Assembly (NCBI GenBank): GCA_031269415.1
Contig: JAISZF010000099.1
Location: forward strand, 1-20,168
Direction: 5' to 3'
From: Clostridiales bacterium
Lineage (GTDB): Bacteria > Bacillota > Clostridia > Lachnospirales > WQUN01
Length of the DNA: 20,168 bases
Below are positions 14,078-20,168 of the stretch, piece by piece (the first letter of the stretch is position 1; every line of letters starts with the position of its first letter). The notes under the pieces were generated by a model. The model was not told the origin of the DNA. It was given only the letters and a program-made list of their open reading frames with translations, and made no database searches. The translations under genes and the position numbers were made by a program.

Positions 14078-14905
14078 TCAACCCTTTACTCCGGTAAGGG
14101 TAATTCCCTCAATAAAATACTTCTGCGCGAAAGCGTATAGGATAATCATGGGTAGTGTAATGACTGCGGCGGCGGCCATCATCTGATTCCACTGACTGGT
14201 ATGTTCACCAATAAACATTTGCAGCCCCAAAGAGAGGGTTCTTTTCTGACCGCTGGATATATAAATCAACGGGCCGATAAAATCATTCCAATGGTAAACA
14301 AAAGTTAACACGCCCACTGTGCAGAGAGCCGGCACGGACATAGGCATAATAACGCGGAGATATATCTGAAAATATCCCGCCCCGTCCACAAGGGCAGCCT
14401 CGTCATACGCCTTTGGAATACCCATGTAAAACTGCCGTACAAGAAATATATTCATCGCGTTTCCAAAAAACGCCGGCAGGATCAACGGCCAGTACGTATC
14501 ATACGCGTTTATCGCGCTCCAACCGATAAACTGCGGGATCATTAAAACAGCGGATGGAATCATTATTGTCGAAAGCAACAGCGCAAACCACACACTCCGA
14601 CCTCGAAACCGCAATCTGGCAAACCCAAAGGCGCAGAAGCTTGCGCTTAACACAGCCCCGATAACATTGAGAGCGACGATCATAAAAGTATTGAAAAAAT
14701 ACCTCCCGAACTCAAACCGCCTGAATATGCTTTCAAAGCTGCTGAGTGAAAAAGCAGTCGGCAGCCATTGAATCGGCACGGACAAAATTTGTCGATCCGT
14801 CATGAAAGAACTGCGAATCATCCAGAGCAGAGGGAAAATCATCGGTATGGAAAGCAATATCATTATAATTTGAAAGAGCACTTTTTTAACACGCCGTTTT
14901 CCCAT
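14078..14905 (-). CDS. carbohydrate ABC transporter permease, MalG type
   Basis: This is the second inner-membrane subunit of a CUT1-type sugar importer. The product of about 275 residues has six predicted membrane segments, starting KKVLFQIIMILLSIPMIFPL. The cytoplasmic coupling loop is EAALVDGAGYFQIYLRVIMP and the C-terminus is typical (FAQKYFIEGITLTGVKG). ATG 14905 has GAGAGG 8 nt upstream and is preferred over a TTG at 14911. It lies 32 nt after the first permease gene and 16 nt before the GH5 gene. No ATPase subunit is in the window; CUT1 importers often share an MsmK-type ATPase encoded elsewhere. This subunit is intact. Confidence 0.92.
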   Translation of the reverse strand: MGKRRVKKVLFQIIMILLSIPMIFPLLWMIRSSFMTDRQILSVPIQWLPTAFSLSSFESIFRRFEFGRYFFNTFMIVALNVIGAVLSASFCAFGFARLRFRGRSVWFALLLSTIMIPSAVLMIPQFIGWSAINAYDTYWPLILPAFFGNAMNIFLVRQFYMGIPKAYDEAALVDGAGYFQIYLRVIMPMSVPALCTVGVLTFVYHWNDFIGPLIYISSGQKRTLSLGLQMFIGEHTSQWNQMMAAAAVITLPMIILYAFAQKYFIEGITLTGVKG

Positions 14906-14937
14906 ACACAAAACCTCTCAACTTATTTCGGAGTAAA

Positions 14938-15846
14938 TCACGCGCCGTCATTTTCATAGAACACCCATAGGTTCGAAACTTTAAACGAAATCAGAGAAAG
15001 AACAGCGATCGCGATAAAAAAAACCCATGACATCGCTGACGAATACCCCATTGCCTGGTTCGTGAACGCGGCGCGGTAAAGCAGAAGCACGTAAAACAAG
15101 CTCGCGTTGTTCGGGCCGCCCTTTGTCATAATATATGCCTGGGTAAATGACTGCAAACTGTTAATTACGCAAATAACAATATTATAGAACAATATCGGGC
15201 TGCACATTGGTATAGTTATGTGAAACAGACGCCGAAAAAATCTGGCTCCGTCCAATTCCGCCGCCTCGTAAAGCTGCGCGGGCACGCTTTGCAAACCAGC
15301 CAAAAAAATAATAACCATATTTCCCGACGCCCAAACGGTCATCAGCGTAAAAGACGGAATAACTCCGGACTATGTGTAAATAAAACCGATCTGGCCTATT
15401 CCAATCGCTTTTGAGAGCAAATTTATCGGTCCGAACATAGGATCAAATAGATAAATCCATAAGGCTGCGCTTACGACAGCCGGCACAATCGAAGGTATAT
15501 AAAACACGATCCTAAAAAACGCGCGGCCCTTTGCTTTCGAGTTCAGCAGCATAGCGGTCAGAAATGAGGCCGTTACGGCGGATGGCACAGTAAGCAAAGT
15601 ATACAGGGCTGTGGCTTTCACTGAATCCACGACGAGCGGATCGGATATCATCCGAGAGTAATTATCCAAGCCGGCGAAAGTCATGGGGGTAATCATATCC
15701 CAATTCATGAAACTGATAAGAAGACTGAACAACATCGGGCCAAAATAAAATAGAAGCAGACCTAAAATGACGGGTAATATGAATATATATCCCCATAACA
15801 CTTCCGATTGCCGCCAATTACTTTTTTTTACACGCTTTACAGGCAT
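14938..15846 (-). pseudogene. carbohydrate ABC permease, MalF type, interrupted by in-frame TAG
   Basis: One continuous 303-codon frame encodes a full MalF/UgpA-type permease except for a TAG at 15370-15372 (codon 159). Before it come WGYIFILPVILGLLLFYFGP, the domain FAGLDNYSRMISDPLV and membrane segments up to IGQIGFIYT. After it, in the same frame, come SGVIPSFTLMTVWASGNMVI, FLAGLQ and the coupling loop EAAELDGARFF. There is no insertion or frameshift, so a single base change could explain it. An ATG at 15342 lies after the stop but has no ribosome site, so restart is unlikely. TAG is an ordinary stop in neighbouring genes (8508, 4875), which argues against reassignment. Importer function is probably lost unless the base is an error or the codon is suppressed. 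Confidence 0.88.
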
Positions 15847-15894
15847 TTTGCCACCGCCTCAAATCAGACACGCGTGTGGATCAAAGCGTGCTGA

Positions 15895-17301
15895 TTATTT
15901 CCATACTCCATTAAGTTTCCCAGCCGCGTTCGCCTCCGCGCCAGCCACTGCTTCCTTGGCGTCCACTTCTCCGAGCCATAAACGATCCAATTCAGGTATA
16001 ATTATTTGCTCCACAATTTCGCCATAACCTTTTAGGGTAACACATTCCCCGAGCCTGGCGATATTTGTCATAAGGTTGGTCGTCACGTTTCCTAGGTCAG
16101 TGTTATAATATTTGCTCCACGCGGCCTTTTGATCCGCATTCTCATAAGACGCGATTAGGTTGGGTAAATTTCCGACTCCGATATTAAGCGGCGCACATAT
16201 TTCAATAACCTTATTATAATCCAGCATGTAGGACAAGGCTTCAAACGCTTCTTTAGGGCTCTGGGTCTTCGCGGACATCACAAGCGCGGAGGACCAAGCG
16301 ATTCCAGCGGGTGCGGCAAACATAGGAGTAGCGGCTATGCCGACATCATAATTTTCTTTAGAGAATTCGCCCGCTTGCCAAGAGCCGTCTATCATCATAG
16401 CGAGTTGGCCGTTCATCAGCATTGCAGGGCTTTGCGGAAGTGATTTTGCCGAGGCGATAGAGGGCGCGACATATTCAAGAAGAGAAAGATCCGCCACAGA
16501 TTGCAAAACGTTTACCGCGTTATCGGATACAATCTCAAGCTCCATGCCGTCGGCGTTGGCAAATCCCACTCCGTTACTGTACAATAAAGACGACAGCGCC
16601 AATGAGGAAGTTGGCGTCAAAGTGCCGTAAGTTTGTATGGAATCTTTATTGAATCCATCTTCGCCCGGATGTTTGCCCGACGTGTCGGTGGTCATCTTTC
16701 GCGCGGCGGCTACGTACTCCTCCCAGGTCCACGGCTTGGAGGCATCCGCGGTAGGCGCGTCAATGCCGGCGTTTTCAAGCAGTTCTTTATTGTAATACAT
16801 TAATATTGTACACATATTTGGAGAAACGCCCCACAGCTTTCCGTTTGTGGTAAACAGAGCGGAATCCACATAAATTTCTGCGGGGCTTTGTCCGGCTTCC
16901 GCATACAGCGGATTCAAATCCATTGAAACTCCCTTTTCACCCCATTCATTAGCCAGATATTCCTGCAAAAGAAATATATCCGGCGCTTTATCCGCTGCCA
17001 TACTGGTGTTCAGCTTGCTTGAATAATTATCATAAGGAATAAAGTTAACCGTAACTTTAATGGCACTTCGCTCCTCATTAAAAGCATCGAATACAGCCTG
17101 ACACATTTCCTGATCCGCGCCTGTCCACCATGTATACATTTCCAGGTTTACAGGCTCATTCCTTTGGGATGACGCGCTTGGTTCTTCTGTTCCCGCAGCG
17201 GCGGGCATTTGCGAAGAACTAGGATTGGTGGTTGTGGCGCAAGCTCCGAGTATAATTGGAAAAAGCGCGGATAATAAAAATTTTTTCCCGTATTTGTTCA
17301 T
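15895..17301 (-). CDS. extracellular sugar-binding lipoprotein of the ABC importer
   Basis: The 468-residue product is a family 1 extracellular solute-binding protein. The signal peptide MNKYGKKFLLSALFPIILGA ends in a lipobox with Cys21, so the mature protein is lipid-anchored outside the membrane. A Ser/Thr/Pro linker follows, then the binding fold: LEMYTWWTGADQEM, INVTVNFIPYDNYSSKL-like strand (ITVNFIPYD), ADKAPDIFLLQEYLANEWGE, LWGVSPNMCTILMYYNKELL and PWTWEEYVAAARKM, all usual in this class. AAGGAGGGGG 5 nt upstream fixes ATG 17301. It is the first gene of the operon binding protein, MalF, MalG, GH5, sensor. I see no convincing promoter or cre site in the A/T-rich 17330-17420. The ligand is probably a plant-type oligosaccharide, given the GH5 partner (inference). 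Confidence 0.92.
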   Translation of the reverse strand: MNKYGKKFLLSALFPIILGACATTTNPSSSQMPAAAGTEEPSASSQRNEPVNLEMYTWWTGADQEMCQAVFDAFNEERSAIKVTVNFIPYDNYSSKLNTSMAADKAPDIFLLQEYLANEWGEKGVSMDLNPLYAEAGQSPAEIYVDSALFTTNGKLWGVSPNMCTILMYYNKELLENAGIDAPTADASKPWTWEEYVAAARKMTTDTSGKHPGEDGFNKDSIQTYGTLTPTSSLALSSLLYSNGVGFANADGMELEIVSDNAVNVLQSVADLSLLEYVAPSIASAKSLPQSPAMLMNGQLAMMIDGSWQAGEFSKENYDVGIAATPMFAAPAGIAWSSALVMSAKTQSPKEAFEALSYMLDYNKVIEICAPLNIGVGNLPNLIASYENADQKAAWSKYYNTDLGNVTTNLMTNIARLGECVTLKGYGEIVEQIIIPELDRLWLGEVDAKEAVAGAEANAAGKLNGVWK

Positions 17302-17331
17302 GTTGCCCCCTCCTTTTAATTGTCTTGCCAT

Positions 17332-17627
17332 TAAATTGTACCTCTTTATAGTGGTATGGAGTTAGCAAGATATTATTCAATTAAGAGTAGAATATTATTG
17401 CTTTTTAAACGACCTTTTCGCGCTAAAAATGTAAAAATATACCGTGGCGGCTATATTGTCCGGTCATATTGAGCAGGGCAAGAATTCGGAACGATAGCCG
17501 GGGCCTGTCCGTCAAATAATCGAATGCGGGCGGATCCTGACGTGATTTTTATGTGCGCGAGTCTGAAATATTACAAATTTATCACCGGCGCCGTACTATA
17601 ATAGGTTCAAAGGAAGGAGGCGCCGCA
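17332..17627. other. divergent intergenic region, sugar operon and spoIIG
   Basis: This 296-bp stretch separates two divergent starts. The left third is A/T rich. On the + strand TATAAT at 17597-17602 (within CCGTACTATAATAGG) is a good -10 box 26 nt before the SpoIIGA start, with no good -35 at 17 nt. This recalls spoIIG promoters, which need Spo0A and have unusual spacing. A weak 0A-box-like CGTCAAA lies near 17510. No gene is seen. Confidence 0.35.
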
Positions 17628-18533
17628 GTGGAGCTGAACGTCTACGCGGACGTTGTGTTTCTCATTAATTTCGCGATGGATCTGCTTATCCTGCTATTAG
17701 CGGGAAAGTTGGCGGGGCGGCGGGCGAAACTATGGCGGTTGGCGCTGGGCGCGCTGATTATGTCCGCTTCCTATTGCGCTATTACATTCGTAAGCAGCCT
17801 TCATATTTTTTATCACTTGCTTTCTACGGTGATAATGCTTATGATTGGTATATGGACGGCGTACGCGCCGCCAAACCTTGTTATACTCTTTAAGCTGGCT
17901 TTATTTTCGTATTTAAGCGCGTTTTTAATCGGTGGTATATGCATGGGATTATTTTACACATCCCAATTTTCTGATATAATAGGTATTATCACAAATATAT
18001 CCGTAAACTTCTCAGTGCCTGTACTGATTGGATCCGTCGGCGCGTTTTATATACTCTTTAGATTCGGCTCGCGTTGGTTGGAAGCCAGAGCGCTTAAACG
18101 TCAGGTTTGCATGGTGGTGCGTATATTTTTTGAGGATCGCGATCTGGAGCTGAACGCCCTAGTGGATACCGGCAACAGTCTTCGTGATCCGTTAAGCCAC
18201 GCGCCGGTCATCGTGGCTGAGTTTGACAGCGTTAAAGCCTTCCTGCCGGACAGCGTTAAGCTGCTGTTTTACGAGAAGCAAGAGAATAATTTGCGGAATT
18301 TACTGGATTCCGCGCATACGGACGGTTTTTCCGGCCGGCTGCGTATGATACCGTACGAAAGCTTGGGTAAGCAAAATGGCCTTTTAATCGGCTTTAGACC
18401 TGACAAGGTAGAAATTACGCGTGAAAAAGACACCATCGCCCTATCTGAGGTTGTGATAGGCATCTATAACCGCAGTCTGTCACGTAACGGGGATTATCAA
18501 GGGCTGTTGAACCCTGAATTGATTGGATTTTGA
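17628..18533 (+). CDS. spoIIGA: sigma-E processing peptidase SpoIIGA
   Basis: SpoIIGA is the mother-cell membrane aspartic protease that removes the pro-sequence of sigma-E after a forespore signal. The 301-residue protein has an N-terminal half with about five membrane segments (starting MELNVYADVVFLINFAMDLL) and a cytoplasmic protease half with the catalytic motif LVDTGNSLRDPLS, Asp180. GTG 17628 is the start: AAGGAAGGAGG lies 7 nt upstream and the family N-terminus begins ELNVYAD; an earlier in-frame start would lie upstream of the -10 box. It precedes sigE by 13 nt, the conserved spoIIG arrangement. Length is close to the usual 300. Strong evidence for sporulation capacity. Confidence 0.96.
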   Translation: MELNVYADVVFLINFAMDLLILLLAGKLAGRRAKLWRLALGALIMSASYCAITFVSSLHIFYHLLSTVIMLMIGIWTAYAPPNLVILFKLALFSYLSAFLIGGICMGLFYTSQFSDIIGIITNISVNFSVPVLIGSVGAFYILFRFGSRWLEARALKRQVCMVVRIFFEDRDLELNALVDTGNSLRDPLSHAPVIVAEFDSVKAFLPDSVKLLFYEKQENNLRNLLDSAHTDGFSGRLRMIPYESLGKQNGLLIGFRPDKVEITREKDTIALSEVVIGIYNRSLSRNGDYQGLLNPELIGF

Positions 18534-18546
18534 ATGGAGGTACATT

Positions 18547-19284
18547 ATGCTGCGCGTCAAGCTCATGTATTTACGCGTTAAGGATCTGCTGGAGAGAACG
18601 CTGGCAAGGATAAGCCCGTGGAAAGACGACTATATCTATTACATTGGCGGAAGCGAGATTCTGCCTACCCCGCTGAACGCGGAGGAAGAAGCCGAACTGC
18701 TGGCCAAGCTGGGTTCCGACGATGATGTGCGAATTAAATCTGTGCTGATAGAGCGCAATCTGCGGCTGGTCGTGTACATTGCGCGTAAATTTGAGAATAC
18801 GGGCGTAAATGTTGAGGATCTTATATCCATAGGCACCATAGGCCTGATAAAAGCCATTAACACATTCCGTACAGACAAGAAGATAAAGCTGGCTACATAC
18901 GCCTCCCGCTGTATAGAAAACGAAATCCTGATGTACCTGCGCCGTAACACGCGCGTCAAGACGGAGGTTTCTATCGACGAACCGCTTAATGTGGATTGGG
19001 AAGGCAACGAACTGCTGCTATCCGACATACTGGGCACCGACGTGGACATCATCTCACGCGACCTGGAAGACGAAGTGGATCGGGATCTGCTGAATAAAGC
19101 CCTGAATAAACTATCCAAGCGTGAAAAACGCATTGTAGAGCTGCGTTTCGGGCTGCATGCCGGGGGCGAGGAAAAAACACAAAAAGAGGTGGCCGACTTA
19201 CTCGGCATCTCACAGTCATATATTTCACGGCTTGAGAAGAAGATCATTGGCCGGTTGAGGCGTGAGATGAGCCGAATGGCGTAG
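18547..19284 (+). CDS. sigE: sporulation sigma factor sigma-E, with pro-sequence
   Basis: Sigma-E directs early mother-cell transcription in sporulation. The 245-residue product begins with an amphipathic basic pro-sequence (MLRVKLMYLRVKDLLERTL) followed by DDYIYYIGGSEILPTPL, matching the known cleavage site just before YYIGGSE. Region 2 contains NLRLVVYIARKFENTG, EDLISIGTIGLIKAI and KLATYASRCIENEILMYLRR. Region 4 ends with the helix-turn-helix KEVADLLGISQSYISRLEKK. GGAGG lies 6 nt before ATG 18547. Cotranscribed with spoIIGA. In many Firmicutes sigG follows; here another gene starts 2 nt after the stop. Confidence 0.97.
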   Translation: MLRVKLMYLRVKDLLERTLARISPWKDDYIYYIGGSEILPTPLNAEEEAELLAKLGSDDDVRIKSVLIERNLRLVVYIARKFENTGVNVEDLISIGTIGLIKAINTFRTDKKIKLATYASRCIENEILMYLRRNTRVKTEVSIDEPLNVDWEGNELLLSDILGTDVDIISRDLEDEVDRDLLNKALNKLSKREKRIVELRFGLHAGGEEKTQKEVADLLGISQSYISRLEKKIIGRLRREMSRMA

Positions 19285-19286
19285 AT

Positions 19287-19751
19287 ATGGATCAATTCTT
19301 GTCGCGTTTGAGGGTTTTGGACGGAATTCTGGAAACCAAAACAAATATTCTAAAACAGATTTTAAATATCACGGAGAACCAGCGGACAGTACTGACAGCG
19401 GGTTCCCACGACGACAGCGCCTTACCGATATTCGCTGGAATGAACGAGGAAAAACAAAAGCTCATCGAGACTTTGAATGAAGGCGACAGGGTTTTTCAAA
19501 GAACGTACCGTGAAATAAAATCGGCGTTTGAAACAGAGGCGTACAAGTACGCGGGGCTGGTAAGGCGTGTTCAGGAAAGAATTAAACGCGTAACCGCGCT
19601 GGACACGCGCATACGGGTGCAGGAGGCCAGAAACGGCGACGTGCGCGCCACTTCGAAAAAAGCAGTGTGCGACAATAAATGCACGCGAAAAAGGATCGCG
19701 GGGATCTATGAGAAAAATAAAAGGGTTTCACCAAAACAGCCTCCGCGCTGA
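19287..19751 (+). CDS. coiled-coil protein after sigE, FlgN-like, function unknown
   Basis: The 154-residue product starts MDQFLSRLRVLDGILETKTN and is mostly helical, with heptad-like stretches through about residue 110, then a basic tail (TRKRIAGIYEKNKR). The organisation (helical hairpin, NEEKQKLIETLNEGD in the middle) recalls FlgN-type flagellar chaperones, but I cannot confirm this and no flagellar gene is near. It starts 2 nt after the sigE stop with no clear ribosome site of its own, implying coupling to sigE. The stop codon lies within the stem of a strong terminator, so this is the last gene of the spoIIG transcript. It may be expressed early in sporulation. Confidence 0.75.
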   Translation: MDQFLSRLRVLDGILETKTNILKQILNITENQRTVLTAGSHDDSALPIFAGMNEEKQKLIETLNEGDRVFQRTYREIKSAFETEAYKYAGLVRRVQERIKRVTALDTRIRVQEARNGDVRATSKKAVCDNKCTRKRIAGIYEKNKRVSPKQPPR

Positions 19752-19785
19752 AGGATAATCCTTCAGCGCGGAGGCCAATTTTGTT
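19739..19785 (+). terminator. strong intrinsic terminator of the spoIIG operon
   Basis: A perfect 17-bp stem (19739-19755 with 19759-19775, loop TAA) is followed by CAATTTTGTT. On the other strand the stem is followed by TGTTTTGG, so it probably also stops the convergent gene ending at 19847. It includes the stop codon of the preceding gene. Confidence 0.9.
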
Positions 19786-19846
19786 ATGGAACCCCATTCA
19801 CGGCTTTTTCGTTTCCACTCCGTAATTTCAGAAGAGATAATAATTT

Positions 19847-20168
19847 CTATTCAAATACAAAGATAACGTCTACAGCAAGGGCTTTGCTTCCATCGGAACG
19901 TGTAAACGACCCCTGCCATTTATGCGCGTTACCGTACTCATCCATAGTCTCGACAATTCTGTATCTGGTTCCAACGGAAAGCACGCCGGCTTCCTCAAAT
20001 GAAAGCAACTCCCCGGCCTCCACACTTCCATTGACATTACGGTCTCTCCAGATTTGTATGCCCGCGGCTTCCGCCTCATCGTTATCGACCGCGAAATCTC
20101 CGTCCAAATCCAGATCTTCAAGCGCCCGGAACCCGTTCACCGCTTTTTCTCCGCTGCTTAGGAGCGTG
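19847..20168 (-). CDS. C-terminal part of a large EF-hand-like calcium-binding protein (partial)
   Basis: The frame is open to the right edge, so only the last 106 or so residues are seen. It contains NGFRALEDLDLDGDFAVDND and IQIWRDRNVNGSVEAGELLS, then FEEAGV. These are two loops of the DxDxDG or DxNxNG kind with the spacing found near the ends of large RTX/adhesin-type secreted proteins (pattern: NGF..L..LD.D.D..D......I..W.D.N.NG....GEL..L...G). A short beta-rich tail ends VDVIFVFE and TAG. Such segments bind calcium and help extracellular folding. No start can be assigned, because the apparent GTG at 20140 is internal. The full protein, secretion route and role lie outside the window. Confidence 0.75.
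   Translation of the reverse strand, partial: TLLSSGEKAVNGFRALEDLDLDGDFAVDNDEAEAAGIQIWRDRNVNGSVEAGELLSFEEAGVLSVGTRYRIVETMDEYGNAHKWQGSFTRSDGSKALAVDVIFVFE

Noticed and set aside
14938..15846. TAG reassigned to an amino acid in this organism
   Set aside because: Several well-supported genes here end in TAG (for example at 2490, 4875, 8508 and 19284), so TAG works as a normal stop.
1..20168. CRISPR array, tRNA or rRNA genes
   Set aside because: No regularly spaced short repeats, and no cloverleaf or rRNA-like segments were found on reading both strands.

Overview
The window reads as chromosome of an endospore-forming member of the Clostridia. The best evidence is an adjacent spoIIGA-sigE pair with an intact pro-sigma-E leader. 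A lysine-riboswitch-controlled dap operon, Gram-positive promoters and ribosome sites, a LytR-CpsA-Psr protein and double-glycine peptides agree with this. I cannot name the species from sequence alone. There are no rRNA or tRNA genes, CRISPR arrays or recognisable transposases.

Layout. (1) 1-1203, + strand: a graveyard holding a piece of a beta-rich domain, a short piece of a MacB/LolD-type ABC ATPase and a deleted, frameshifted FtsX/MacB-type permease. (2) 1249-5299, +: molybdenum cofactor block with moeA, a small ORF, a reverse-oriented DUF1016/YhcG-type remnant, a second moeA fused to a periplasmic-binding-like domain, and a MOSC protein. (3) 5296-5619, +: an orphan RelB/DinJ-type antitoxin with a consensus promoter, whose C-terminus runs into a terminator hairpin. 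(4) 7895-5591, -: consensus promoter, lysine riboswitch, terminator, dapA, dapB and an RlmH-like gene, tightly overlapped. (5) 7950-8556, +: a promoter, two tandem paralogous double-glycine-leader peptides (probable two-peptide bacteriocin) and a strong terminator. (6) 11586-8581, -: an AAA ATPase/PD-(D/E)XK gene and an LCP gene, each driven by a copy of the same 42-bp promoter-bearing repeat. (7) 17301-11679, -: carbohydrate operon with lipoprotein binding protein, two permeases, a cytoplasmic GH5 glycosidase and a truncated YesM-like sensor. (8) 17628-19751, +: spoIIGA, sigE and a coiled-coil gene. (9) 19847-20168, -: the C-terminal end of a large EF-hand-like protein that runs off the window.

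How it works together. DapA and DapB make lysine/diaminopimelate precursors under lysine control. The sugar operon would import an oligosaccharide and cleave it inside the cell. However, its first permease carries an in-frame TAG and its sensor lacks the kinase half, so the locus looks inactivated or in decay. SpoIIGA activates pro-sigma-E during sporulation. Erosion is a theme of the window: the ABC exporter, DUF1016 gene, antitoxin, permease and sensor are all broken, several at recognisable junctions. The most interesting items are the tandem peptides, the repeated promoter around the ATPase/nuclease gene, the antitoxin-terminator fusion and the aberrant RlmH-like protein under lysine riboswitch control.
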